From positions 15,776,992 to 15,840,991 of the forward strand of contig OX326958.1 in assembly GCA_946800325.1 (NCBI GenBank): DNA of 64,000 bases. Direction: 5' to 3'. Positions 1-10,569 of this stretch are shown piece by piece. The notes beneath the pieces were generated by a model that saw only the letters and a program-made list of their open reading frames with translations, was not told where the DNA came from and did no database searches. Both the position numbers and the translations under genes were made by a program. The DNA comes from Luzula sylvatica (Eukaryota; Streptophyta; Magnoliopsida; Poales; Juncaceae). How positions within the stretch are numbered: position 1 is the first letter of the stretch; every line of letters starts with the position of its first letter.

Positions 1-240
1 TCGGTACAGTTAATTGGTACGCACTGTGGGGTTTCTCTTCCACCGTTCAATGGCTTTCTTCTCGGCCGCTCAAACAGAATGGCAAAGCAAAAGCTCAAAA
101 TGGAGCGCCGCCTCTCTTTCCCACCTCATTCACAAAAGCGGCCCTAGACGAAATACCCCACGCAAAACCCTAGAGGAAATCGGCAGAGAGCATCTCCGGC
201 AATCCGATCATGAAGACGAATGAGAGCAAGGGCGAATGGA
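1..240 (+). other. possible gene fragment or 5' leader with telo-box
   Basis: This stretch is more GC-rich and more coding-like than what follows. An open frame starting at the ATG near 50 runs to a TGA near 223 and would give a short basic, serine-rich peptide of about 58 residues. I recognise no domain in it. An AAACCCTA telo-box lies at about 166-173, a motif common in 5' leaders and promoters of plant housekeeping genes. It could be the first exon or 5' UTR of a gene whose remainder lies outside the window or was lost, or a captured fragment. AT-rich DNA follows directly with no clear continuation. Confidence 0.2.
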
Positions 241-862
241 GTCGATTTTTGTGATTTCTCACAGATTGCAACAAGTTTTGACCGACATTTTTGGGAGTTT
301 CGAAGGTATCTCAGCATTCCATTGATAAATATATTTGATTTTTTCCAAGAATATTTTCAACTTCTCCAGGGATGTACATGCATTTTTTTCTTACTATAAA
401 GTAATTTATTTGATTTGGTGATTTTATATGAGTTTTTATAATATTCCACTAATTTCAGGAGTTTCTTACTTTAAATTTTATAAAGGTCTTATCGATTGAT
501 TTATTTCTTTTTATTTTTGTCAACGTTATGGAAAACTTCTGTTTTCCACTTTTCCTTTTATTTTCTACAACTTTTGCATTTATTTTTCCTCTGTCTAGAA
601 CATTTTATTTTTTCAATTGCATAATTTAAAAATTTAATGCTCATTTTTGTAACATATAGTCTTAATTATTCATTTTTTAAATATTGACGTTTTTTCCTTA
701 TTTTCTTTCTATAAAGAATATTTTACAAGAATTTTTTGTTTAATGAACTTGAGTTTTTTCTAATATATTTTGACCTTTTTTATTCTTCTTTCTTTTCTTT
801 GTATTAATGTTTTTTGGATATCAAATATGATGTTTTCAGTTTTTAGATAGGTAAATACGTTA
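241..862. other. AT-rich intergenic DNA
   Basis: The stretch is T-rich on the plus strand. No coding signal, repeat family or RNA gene could be recognised. Confidence 0.5.
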
Positions 863-904
863 CCCCCCCCACCCCCCATCCCCCCCCCCCCCCCCCCCCC
901 CCCC
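863..904 (+). repeat. poly-C low-complexity tract
   Basis: An almost pure run of cytosines with three interruptions. It sits 11 bp outside the Helitron-like terminus at 915. On the minus strand it is a long G-run. Its exact length is likely to be unreliable in any assembly. Confidence 0.9.
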
Positions 905-914
905 TTTATTATTA

Positions 915-1100
915 CTAGGAAAATAGCCCGCGCTTCGCTGCGGGATATATTATTTGATAAGAAATAATATAATAAGCAAAAGTAATAATTTTATATATTA
1001 TTTGATATATTATTTCGCTGCGGAATATATTATTTGATATATTATTTGATAAGAAAATAGAAATATTTCTCGCGCTTCACTGGGATTTTTCAAAATTTGT
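915..1100 (-). mobile_element. Helitron-like 3' terminus, minus strand
   Basis: Read on the minus strand, the sequence ends with a GC-rich hairpin followed about 8 nt later by CTAG and then T. This is the signature of a plant Helitron 3' end (hairpin, short spacer, CTRR, insertion before T). The hairpin is at 927-944, CCCGCGCTTCGCTGCGGG on the plus strand, and CTAG is at 915-918. Degraded copies of the same hairpin plus a TATATTATTTGATA motif recur at about 1,014-1,040 and 1,068-1,085, suggesting nested or repeated termini. The matching 5' TC end was not found, and no Rep/helicase coding sequence is present, so the element would be non-autonomous. Confidence 0.55.
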
Positions 1101-1307
1101 TATGATTATAAAATAATAATTTTATCTAAAACGTTATAAGTGCAAAACAAAAATAATCTTCATAAATGTTAATTTAAAAAAAAAAATCTGATATTAAATA
1201 GTCTCACAAGTATTATGCAATAAATACAAATTTTTTTCCTCCTCAAAACATATCATATGTTCCAAAAGAAAAATTCAAATATTTTATTTAGAATACAAGG
1301 CATACGT

Positions 1308-1332
1308 AAAAAAAAAAAAAAAAAAAAAAAAA
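1308..1332 (+). repeat. poly-A tract
   Basis: A run of about 25 adenines immediately before the 17-bp minisatellite. Confidence 0.9.
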
Positions 1333-1343
1333 CAGTAAAATAT

Positions 1344-1562
1344 GAACAGTACCCGATAGTGAACAGTACCGGGTGTAAACAGTAAGTGACAGTGAACAGT
1401 ACCCGGCAGTGAACAGTAACAGGCAGTGAACAGTAACAGACAGTGAACAGTACAGGTGACGTGGCTGATAGTGAACAGTACCCGGCAGTGAACAGTAACA
1501 GGCAGTGAACAGTACAGGTGACGTGAACAGTAACAGGCAGTGAACAGTACAGGTGACGTGGC
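1344..1562 (+). repeat. 17-bp minisatellite (GAACAGTAACAGGCAGT-type)
   Basis: About a dozen imperfect tandem units begin with GAACAGTA and end with CAGT or GACGT. Most are 17 bp, for example GAACAGTAACAGGCAGT. Some units carry a longer tail, GGTGACGTGGC, giving a simple higher-order pattern. The array lies between the two Helitron-like ends, where minisatellites are common. The 110-residue minus-strand open frame over it is a product of the repeat. Confidence 0.9.
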
Positions 1563-2189
1563 CTCACCATATTCTTAGTATCCAACTTTTAATGGGAGAG
1601 GGAGATTGTTGCTATTATTGTCATTATCATTATCATTTATTATTATTACTGTAATTATTATTATTATTTCTAATTTTTATTGGCGAATAAATATGATATT
1701 GTTTTCAGAAAAATGAATGTGACATTTTACCGTGGATTTTTGAAAAATGAATATGATATTTTGGGTTTTCAAAAGGGCAAACATGTAAATCCTCCTTTTG
1801 TTATTAGTGTTATTATGAATATTATTGTTACTTTTATTATTCTTAATTTTTGGAAGAATAATTTTGGTTTTTTGTTCCCGAACGATAACTATGTTTTAGG
1901 TTTTCGGATAGTAATATGTTAACATCCTTTATTGTTATGATTATTAGCATTAATTTGTTATATATTTTGTAAAATTAGGTCATAAATGAATATTTCAGTT
2001 TGTTGTATTTGTGGATGTGCACGAAAATGTGACGCGTTTGGAATGAAATCCGACATCCTGTTGAGTCTTGAAAGAATATCAGAAGAGTGATCAAGATGAT
2101 GGGTAAATAAAAAAACATTTCAAATTTTATTAAATATTTTAATATATTTTTTTAATTTTATGCCAACTGTTTATTATAGCTATCAGAAG

Positions 2190-2480
2190 GGCCTTATCAC
2201 CGAAAAAATAGTCGAGGGTGAAACTGAAAAAGAATTGGAGAAAAAAAACGAAACAGACTCGATCGAATAAAAACCAGTCGAAGATGAAACTGAAAATGGA
2301 TCGGAGAAAAAAGACGAAATGGATTGGACCGAAAGCCAGTGGCCCAGTGGAGAGTGAGAACAGACAAAGGAAAGAGAATATTAAGAGGGAAGATATCAAT
2401 CCTATCTTTTCCAAATTTGATAACATCAAGAAGGTATCCTCAAATCAAACCAATTTGAGCTTCTCTAATATATCATTGTA
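2190..2480 (+). pseudogene. charged repeat-peptide remnant, possibly a captured exon
   Basis: The plus strand contains two about 75-bp imperfect repeats (about 2,208-2,282 and 2,283-2,350). In one frame they read as Glu/Lys/Asp-rich peptides with motifs such as VEGETEKELEKKNE and VEDETENGSEKKDEMDW, interrupted by stops. In another frame an 87-residue lysine-rich open frame covers 2,218-2,481. The base composition and internal repetition differ from the surrounding AT-rich DNA. Its position between two Helitron 3' ends would fit a captured gene piece. I cannot name a parent gene, and it may simply be low-complexity A-rich DNA. Confidence 0.25.
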
Positions 2481-3059
2481 GCATGTCAATATTGTATTTC
2501 AACTTCAATACTAAAATTTCCTAATTGACTATATTGAAATGTTTTTTAAAATACAGGAATATAAACGAGAGCCGAGGTCTACATCAAAATGCTCAGCAAA
2601 AGAAATTTTGAAAAGGATAGAATAACAATAACCTGCGAAGCTTCTCGGTTTCGATATTCAAAAGAAAAATTACAATACATGGCATTAATATTTTTCCTTA
2701 GTTTTATTTGTGCGGCACAATAATAAAAAGAAATTTTAAAAAATATATCAGACGAAGTTCGATAATATGATAGCGGGGTGAAAAGGAAATCCGAATGTGG
2801 CAACCGATACAGTGAATAGAAATATCAATGTTGTTTTCTGTCACTTATATAAGTTTTTCCTATTTTTTTTAATTACGCACAATGAAATACGATTACAAAG
2901 ACAAATACGAATTAATATGAATATAAATATGATTATGAAATACAAATACAAATACAACAAAATAAATACCGATACCAGAAACTCGAAATAAAAATACAAA
3001 TGAAAAATAGGAAAATATTTTCTAATATTAATCTTTAACGATCATAAAATACGCTAATT

Positions 3060-3191
3060 TTTAATTGTCTGGATTATATCACAAAAACTGTTGCGATTCA
3101 TCGAACAAATACTCGCACAAAACATAAAAATCAGTACAAAGTACGAATTTTTTTTCAACGAACCTGCGCAATTGCGCGGGTACCACGCTAG
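3060..3191 (+). mobile_element. Helitron-like 3' terminus, plus strand
   Basis: A palindromic hairpin at 3,163-3,180 (CCTGCGCAATTGCGCGGG, 7-8 bp stem with one G-T pair) is followed by 7 nt and then CTAG at 3,188-3,191, with T next. This is a textbook Helitron 3' end. The body would lie to the left. The 5' TC end could not be located, so the left limit given here is arbitrary. No Rep/helicase coding sequence is visible. Confidence 0.65.
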
Positions 3192-4240
3192 TCTTACAAA
3201 ATTCTTGAGGCCACCTTATTACCACACTGGGGCCAGTCAATAATTTGTAGATAATTTTTATTTTAAAGACCAACTCATTGTTCGTACTTATACATTACAA
3301 AGGTGTAGTGTCCTAGTCTCATATAATAGTTATGACGGATTGTGTAATTCAAGATTATTTATTCAGTGAAATTTTCTTATCATAATTATTATTAAGTGCA
3401 TTTGGTTTACATTTTAATCTTAAAAGAATAAATCATGAATGACAATCTTGATCATATTATCAAAGTACGTGATTTTGAAAGCGAAACTATGAATCAAATA
3501 AGATGACATTCTTAAAGTAATCCCTAGTAATAGATATGATGTTTGTGGAGATACACATACTTGCCTAAGAAAGTTTTGTACTCAGTTTGCAAACTGATGA
3601 TACCATTTTGCTGTTGGGTATCGGCATCACTGCCGAGTCTCGTACAACGGATTGAGAGGCACGGTCCGGGCCGATCCCAAGGACTACGTCACCGATCGGA
3701 AAGCACGAATCATTAAATGTGTGCAACTACCTATGCATGTAACTATTATATTCATAGAGAACCATACCACGTGAAATTAATCACGGTGAAGGATTGACAC
3801 TCTTGTAGTTGATGCTACTCCGATCTCGGTAACACGTGCGTCCCACGTCCGCACGATTCGGGACCTTGATCGAAGCTCCGATTTTTCGAATACAATAGGA
3901 TTGATTTCCGGTTTGCTCCTCGACTATCCTCGAACTTGCTCCCGTTAGATCACAACGAAGGCTTCAGCTGAAACCTCTCTACTCGTATCTACCGTGAGCT
4001 TCGTTTCTCGGTTACGCGCAATTCCCCTAAAATTGCCATAAATTTGCTCAACCTTCAATCTCTCTAATGGATCTCTCTAATGGAGTTCTTAGCTTTCTCT
4101 AACTTGTCCAACAAGTTTTTTTTCTTATGTATATTGACCAGAGAGAAGATAGAGGGATTGCCACATATCTTATATTGAAAGCCTCCATTAATAGGACATT
4201 AATGAGTATCTTAAGTAAATCGATAATTCAGAATTTGAAT
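3192..4240. other. intergenic or unclassified repeat-derived DNA
   Basis: No gene could be supported. The part at about 3,600-4,070 is more GC-rich, with several CCGATC, CACGTG and ACGTG-like words. It resembles the non-coding part of a plant transposon more than an exon. No terminal repeats were found around it. Confidence 0.35.
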
Positions 4241-4244
4241 CACA

Positions 4245-4515
4245 GTCCGTCATGACGTACTAGTCAGGATTACTGATATAGTCGTTATCTCCATAGTCCG
4301 TCATGACGGACCATACAGTCCGTCATGACGCACCTCAGTCATGACTGACATACAGTCAGTCATGACTCATACTCACAGATTGGTACACAAAATTTTCTTT
4401 GGTCCGCCACGACGGACTGACCAGTCCTTCATGACGGACTGTGCATATTTCTGTGTATTCTGCCAAAAGACCTTTCTGGTCTGTCACGACGGACCACCGG
4501 TCCGTCCTGACGGAC
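4245..4515. repeat. cluster of GTCCGTCATGACGGAC palindromes
   Basis: A perfect 16-bp palindrome, GTCCGTCATGACGGAC, is present at 4,296-4,311. Around it are at least seven imperfect versions (near 4,245, 4,318, 4,336, 4,357, 4,402, 4,424, 4,479 and 4,499), each keeping the GTC...GAC arms and mostly the TGACG core. Spacing is irregular, from about 20 to 55 bp, so this is not a simple tandem repeat. TGACG is the core recognised by TGA-type bZIP factors, but any binding role is inference. The short open frames over the cluster have no recognisable product. Confidence 0.75.
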
Positions 4516-4710
4516 TATGTGTTTTCTCTCAGATTTGCATAATCTTATTATGCATCCAATCGTATCGACGAACGCGTACGTTCATCTATCCTCATTTGTA
4601 CAATCTACTAGTTGATTATAACTGTATTTCCTTTATTTACTAGCAATGGATACCGATTATCAAGTTTGAAACATATAAGGTATGTAATATACAGCACATA
4701 CTGGAATGAC

Positions 4711-5187
4711 TAGGGGTGGGCATTCGGTTGAACCGAACCGAATAAGACCAAACTGAGTCAAATCGGACCGAACTAGATTCAAACCGAACCAAACCGGATA
4801 AAAATTGAACCAATTTAAAACCGAACCGAATAAACCGAATTTCTTATTTGTTTTGTTCGGTTGGACCGAATAAAAAGTTTTATAATGATAAAATTCAAAT
4901 CTTATTTATCAAAAAACTACAAAAAACAAATCATATGAAATATACTTATGCTATTTCTAATTTTACAATATGAAACTTAAAATTTTTTTAAATAAACATA
5001 ATAAAAACGTGAAAAAAATAATAGTTCGGTCAGTTCGGTTTAATCGGTTTTGAAAACACCAAAACCGAACTGAACACCAATTTTTGAATCGAACCGAGCC
5101 GAATAAACTGAAAAATCGAACCAATTAAACCAAATTCGTCCGGTTTAGTTCGGTACCCAAATAAACCGAACTATTTGTCCACTCCTA
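4711..5187. mobile_element. hAT-type MITE, 477 bp
   Basis: The element begins TAGGGGTGGGCATTCGG and ends with the imperfect inverse, finishing CCACTCCTA. It is bounded by a perfect 8-bp target duplication GGAATGAC (4,703-4,710 and 5,188-5,195). The inside is filled with inverted AACCGAAC / GTTCGGTT motifs near both ends, giving a long potential fold-back, with an AT-rich middle. An 8-bp duplication with TAGGGGTG-type ends is typical of non-autonomous hAT elements in plants. There is no transposase. Confidence 0.9.
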
Positions 5188-5195
5188 GGAATGAC

Positions 5196-5735
5196 CACCA
5201 CATGAGAATATGGATGGTTATTGTCATCAACGATTCCCAAAACAACTGGTAAATCCTACAATGTGAGGTTGTCAACGTTTCCTGTGTGTGGAGATTCATG
5301 TCATATACATTTCTATGTCATCGGCACACATGAGAATATAGGACGTTGTACGGTATGAACTGAAGGACGACGAGTAATATGAGCAACCAAGACGGGATTA
5401 GTTCCCCTCTCAGAGGGAGATAACTTTGGCCACCCGTTGAATTGGGACTGAAAAAATGAATGGCCATGCTCATAATGATATGAAACATTTGTTGGTAATA
5501 TCATTTTGTCTTTTGTCAGTCTAATTTTTGATTGGAAAAAATACAGTAATCAAATCAAGGTTGACAGATAACCATGTCTTGTGATTAGCAAATATCGTAG
5601 AACAAAATGACTAAGTCAGATAAATATCTACTTGTAACAATATGTGCTCTCTGCGATAGTAGCTGGACTCGGGATTAGTGGTAATAAATGTCTCTGGACA
5701 AACGAGTTGCACCCACCCATTTTTTTTTTCTTTTT
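5196..5735. other. intergenic DNA
   Basis: A 63-residue minus-strand open frame (5,313-5,504) has a plausible amino-acid mix but no recognisable domain and no supporting splice or start context. I do not call it a gene. Confidence 0.35.
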
Positions 5736-5744
5736 TTCCTTCTT

Positions 5745-5750
<6 letters not shown>

Positions 5751-5815
<65 letters not shown>
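5751..5815. repeat. (TA)n microsatellite, about 32 units
   Basis: An uninterrupted AT dinucleotide run preceded by a T/C-rich tract and followed by ACACGCGCGCG. The tyrosine/isoleucine open frames across it on both strands are artefacts. Confidence 0.97.
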
Positions 5816-5818
<3 letters not shown>

Positions 5819-5869
5819 GCGCGCGTTAGAGAGCGTCTCATGTTCAATCTAATATGGTGCAATTTTTAA

Positions 5870-6730
5870 TAGTAATTAGACTCGGCCCACGTGGTCTTTG
5901 TGATATTGGCATGTACTGTCCATGTAAGTCTAGTCCATTGCAAATAGGATCGTCCGATCTTGATCAAAGTTGATCGAGCCGTCCGATCTGGATCAAAGTT
6001 GATGACGTTGAGGTAGTGAAGAGCCTATTTTTCTTAAAATTGTATACATTATTATTAATATTAATTATTAATATTAATATAGTTGTGCATGAGTGTGCAA
6101 ATATAAGTGGTGCAATTCTAATAGTAGGATAAATGAGATTTTTGAATTGACAAATATGATCATTTTATTTTGTTCGGAAGGGCAAAAATGATATTTCAGA
6201 TTCTTTTTTGCCTCGTGCAATCCATCTTGGCTCTTTGGACACGCATGAAAGCAAGTCATCATGCATCTCTTTCATCTTGCGCATTTAGAATTTACCCAAA
6301 TAATTAAAGAAAATGTTGGACATATCTCCAACTCCTAACTTTCTTCCAAAAGTCTTGTTTGTGTGAATATAATTTAACACATTAAGAATTAACATTTTAA
6401 TTTATAATTTGAAATGTTAATTAAAAATTCAATCATAAATTAAGATAATTATCAAATTTAAACCATGCATTTATGTGTTAATTAGGTGTTAAATCATATC
6501 ACATCGTCAAAAAATTTAGGAGAGAGTATTAGGAAATATACATCACTACTCTAATTAAACTGAACTGATCGATAGTCAGTGATAATCACACTTTTTTTAA
6601 TTTCACGAATAATTGAAGTGAAACACAATTCACGAATCGCGAATGTTTTAATTTCATATTTTTATTCATCATGTTATTGAATCTTGAATCATGTGTCGAT
6701 CACTTAATCATAGGCTATGGATTCTAGACA
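5870..6730. other. intergenic DNA with a short direct duplication
   Basis: A motif CGATCTTGATCAAAGTTGAT at about 5,955-5,974 is repeated as CGATCTGGATCAAAGTTGAT at about 5,983-6,002. The rest is AT-rich, including a TTAATATTAA-rich stretch at 6,045-6,082. No gene is supported. Confidence 0.4.
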
Positions 6731-6856
6731 ACAAATTAATATTCCGATCTCGATCTCGACCATGACCTAAAAGGCTAAAAAACCCAAATATAACAGCATT
6801 TGCAAGAAACACAACTATATAATTGATCTTTGTTTCTTGCTATCTACTTCCTCTTA

Positions 6857-7692
6857 TCAATTCGCCTTCATCGTCTTTTTTGCATCCTTTACCACATCAT
6901 CGGCTGCTCCTGCAACGGTATCGTTAATGTCACTCGCCGCATCTGTTGTTGTCTTCCATGCACCTTCAGCTGTATCCGTAGTTTTCTCCAAGCCTTTTTT
7001 AGCCGTCTCTTTCGTCTTCTCGCCATCATGAAACATTAGTCTCGTTAATAGGAAGTATTAAAGTAATCACTACCACAATTAATAAGTACAAATTTCTTTA
7101 TTATCTACTACTAATAACCTCTTCAACTTTTTCACTCGCAAGATTTGCGGCGTCTTTGGTTGCTTCTTTGGTTTTCTCAGCTGCACCGCGATACTTATCC
7201 TCGATTTCTTTACCATCATTTGCTTGAGCCTACAATCATATATAAAAAACTTTAGATCTTATATCATTCAATTATATTCTATATACTATTAGACTTCTTT
7301 TTATCGTAAAATTGTTCCGGAGATTGAAAATAGGAACAAAAAATCCAATCATGAATTTTCCCTACATATAACAAAATAGTTTGCTAAGTTTCAGAAACTA
7401 AATACATACATACATCATTGGATTATATACTCATATTTTAATTGTGAAGGAATTATATATATACTCAAAATCAAAGTAATCAAGTTTCAAATCATCTTTT
7501 TGTTAGAATGAAAGGGTGAAATCAGAGAAAAGAGTTCACCTGAGAAGATGTCAAACAAAGCCTACTTGGCTTGACCTGCGATAAACGGAGAGAAAGGAAG
7601 GACGGCTTCGGGAACGAACTGCTTCGAGTCATAACAACATGATTAATCGCCATCGGACTTGCCCCTCCCATCACCGCCACCATGTTCGACAT
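6857..7692 (-). CDS. truncated group-3 LEA paralog, three exons, possibly a pseudogene
   Basis: This is a minus-strand paralog of the LEA gene at 10,570-12,220. Exon 1 (7,540-7,692, 51 codons) starts MSNMVAVMGG and gives a basic, Ser/Arg-rich leader without acidic residues, as expected for an organelle transit peptide. Exon 2 (7,119-7,229, 37 codons) gives AQANDGKEIEDKYRGAAEKT and continues with LEA-type Lys/Glu/Ala repeats. GT and AG dinucleotides and phase 0 are kept at the first intron. The original exon 3 acceptor and about 130 nt of exon 3 are missing compared with the paralog. The best in-frame acceptor is the AG at 7,019-7,020, giving exon 3 at 6,857-7,018 ending ...KKTMKAN and TGA. 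The product would be about 141 aa. A second deletion joins former exon 3 to former exon 4 (TAED to GAW), and the last 22 residues are lost by an early stop. Either a small functional LEA protein or a decaying copy is possible; transcript data would decide. Confidence 0.5.
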
Positions 7693-7824
7693 TTACACAA
7701 GAAAAAATGAAGCACAGAAATTATGATTTTCTTTGATTGTAGTGAATTTGGCAGGTATGTATGAATTTGGAGGGGGTTTTATAAGAACACATGAATACGA
7801 AAGAAGGATTTTCTCTCTGATTTT

Positions 7825-7832
7825 TTTATATA
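7825..7832 (-). promoter_or_regulatory. TATA box of the truncated LEA gene
   Basis: Minus-strand TATATAAA about 133 bp upstream of the predicted ATG at 7,692. Its location relative to the ACGT element fits a core promoter. Confidence 0.5.
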
Positions 7833-7839
7833 GACAGGT

Positions 7840-7904
7840 TGCATGGAAATTAGTATTAGATAGGAAAAATATACTTTGCCCCCCTCTAAATTCGCCACGT
7901 GGGA
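7840..7904 (-). promoter_or_regulatory. ABRE/G-box and RY-type motif upstream of the truncated LEA gene
   Basis: GCCACGTGGG surrounds a CACGTG core at 7,896-7,901. CATGCA (RY core, minus strand) lies at 7,840-7,845. In LEA promoters the first is a site for ABI5-type bZIP factors and the second for ABI3/FUS3-type B3 factors. Both are just upstream of the TATA box, so even the shortened copy keeps a seed/ABA-type promoter. Function is inferred from motifs only. Confidence 0.45.
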
Positions 7905-9430
7905 AGAAACTAATGTCTTGGGGCGAGAGAGTGAGGACCATGACGATTTGGCACACAAGGGGACCGGGGCTTCAAATATCTTCGAAATAGTCCGATTTAT
8001 TTAGGTCGGTACACAAGGGGACCGCAGAATTGTGCATAGTCATTTGATTTAGGTCGGCCTTTCTGATCAAATATCTTCAATATAGTCCAATTTTATTTAG
8101 GTCGGCACTTTGGTTTTGAAGATATTTAAAAAAAAAAATCGAGAATAAGTAAATATTAGTATTATATTATTTTAATTAAAAAGTTAAATGCAAAATTAAT
8201 ATAAAATATAGTTAAAAATAGAGGTCATTTACTCTACCACTCATTTTCCATATCATCCATTGACGATTAATTACTCAAGTAATTACAAAAAACACTCCAT
8301 CAACAATTAATTAATATACAATTAAAATACATATGCATTATCAATTCTTAATAAATATCAATAGGGTGTTCTTTTGTTAATGACCATATTAATTAATTAT
8401 CAATTAACTGTTAATTGATGATATATAATAGAGGATTAGGTGGGGGCAATGAGGGTGCGCATGGTAAAATTATTACATAGTTAACAATTATTATTTGAAT
8501 ATTATTTTTTATATTTTTAGGAATGAATACATCAATTAAATTCAAATAATTTAGGTCTTTGGCCAAATTATTTTCGATTGATAGAATCATTAACCCATTT
8601 AAACTTTCTTGATACATGATCGAAGATTATTGGATTTGTTTTCACTAATAAATGCAATTCCCCCAAATTTGACAATATAATTTCTATATCTTTTAGGAGA
8701 ATTTTTTTTATGAATAAATCCCGTACACTTTGCTAACAATATCCTGACTAATGAGAACATCAATATTCAAGGATTTATCACCCACTAAATTTTCATTTCC
8801 TTCTCCGCTAACAAAATAAACATGTTTGGTGTTACATGAGTAAATTTATGTATAATTAATGATGTGTTATTATGTATGTCGTATGATTCGTTATTTTTAT
8901 GTCTGGTGTGCATGTAATATTGTAAGCTACAATGATATAATATTACTTTCAAGTTTTCGCGTAAAATTATTTCATGTCACATGTATTATTATATGATGAT
9001 AAAAAAATGAGTTATTTGCTATCATAATACAAAATAATTGTAAAACATATACATAATCATTAATCGTACACAAGTGAGTTCAAATAATTTTATTTGAAAT
9101 ATATTTTATTATTATTATTATCATAAAGATTGTATTTTGTATTGCAACAAAAAACATAAGTAACATTTTCGTAACGTAGCGTGAGTAATGAGTATTATCT
9201 TAGTTAAATATTTAAGATGGAAAATAGTATTGTATTAAATGGCCGAGAACCTATTGAGGAAATAAAGTAAACATTTGCATTTATTTATTATTTAAACTCG
9301 GACAAAGAATATTTTATGGATTTCTAAAATCTCAGAATAAAAAAAAAACGATTAAAAAAAAAATCTCAGAATATCATATATATGTTCTTATAAAGTAAAA
9401 ATATGAATAAATATCTTTACAACATATCAT
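7905..9430. other. AT-rich intergenic DNA
   Basis: A short duplication with a shared CACAAGGGGACCG and TTTATTTAGGTCGG core occurs at about 7,950-8,010 and 8,011-8,108. The remainder is AT-rich with no coding signal; the 68-residue minus frame at 8,411-8,617 has no recognisable feature. Confidence 0.4.
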
Positions 9431-9439
9431 GTACTTGTA

Positions 9440-10480
9440 TAATACAAGTAAAATCATGAAAGAGAATATATAAACTAACTAGAGATGAGAAACTAATGTT
9501 CATTCCTATATAATAGTTTATACACGATTTGTATTTTTCAAGCAAGCCAATAGAATTTATGTGTTCCTAATTTCTTCCACTTATACACAATAATAAATTT
9601 ATTTAAATTTTTTTTTTATATAATATTATTTTGTTATTTTATTTATGTTTAGATATTTTGCAACGATTAGCGTGAAAATGAGATTAATTATTTTAAAAAA
9701 AAAGTATTATAATATTTCTGATCTCAGACTTGCAAAGAGAGAGAACTTAACACATGTCAAAATGCAAATTGAACTTATTGATTCAAGTAAAATCATGAAA
9801 GAGAATATATAAACTAAACTAGAAATGAGAAACTAATATTCATTCCTATATAATAGTTTATACAAGATTTGTATTTTTCAAGCAAGCCACACCAATATAA
9901 TTTATGTGTTCCTAATTTCTTCCACTTATACTCAATAATAAATTTATTTAAAAAATAAAATTGATATAATATTATTTTGTTTTTTTATTTATGTTTAGAT
10001 ATTTTGCAAGGATTAGCGTGAACTTGAGATTAATTATTTTAAAAAAAAGTATTATAATGTTTCTGATCTCAGACTTGCAAAGAGAGAGAACTTAACACAT
10101 GTCAAAATGCAAATTGAACTTAATGATTCAAGTAAAATTATGAGAGAATATATAAACTAAACTAGAGACGAGAAACTAATGTTCATTCCTATATAAAAGT
10201 GTATACACGATTTGTATTTTTCAAGCAAGCCACACCAATAGAATTTGTGTGTTCCTAATTTCTTCCACTTACACACAATAATAAATTTATTTAAAAAAAA
10301 AAATTGATATAATATTATGTTGTTCTTTTATTTATGTTTAGATATTTTGCAAGGATTAACGTGACTTTGAGTTAATTATTTTAAAAAAAAAAGTTTATAA
10401 TATTTTCTGATGTCAGACTTGCAAAGAGAGCCAGAAATTAACACCATACCAAAATGCAAATTGAACTTATTGATTCCCAA
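9440..10480. repeat. three tandem copies of a ~340-bp unit
   Basis: Shared landmarks repeat in the same order: CAAGTAAAAT at 9,445, 9,784 and 10,129 (spacings 339 and 345 bp), GTTCATTCCTATATAA, TTTTTCAAGCAAGCCA, GTGTTCCTAATTTCTTCCAC, TTTAGATATTTTGCAA and CAGACTTGCAAAGAGAG. Copies differ by scattered substitutions and poly-A length changes. The last copy merges at about 10,430-10,480 with the 3' flank of the intact LEA gene, so the unit may have arisen by repeated duplication of that flank. No terminal inverted repeats or coding potential were seen. Confidence 0.9.
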
Positions 10481-10569
10481 ATACATCGAACGCCAGAAAC
10501 CTAAAAGACTAAAACCCAAATATAAGCATTACATCAAGCACCATGAAGAAAAACAAACACTACACAACT

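Noticed and set aside
1253..1585. A 110-residue minus-strand open frame rich in Cys, Leu and Val
   Set aside because: It covers the 17-bp minisatellite and poly-A tract; 17 bp is not a multiple of three, and the peptide follows the repeat.
5611..5869. Tyr/Ile-repeat open frames on both strands
   Set aside because: Translation of the (TA)n microsatellite.
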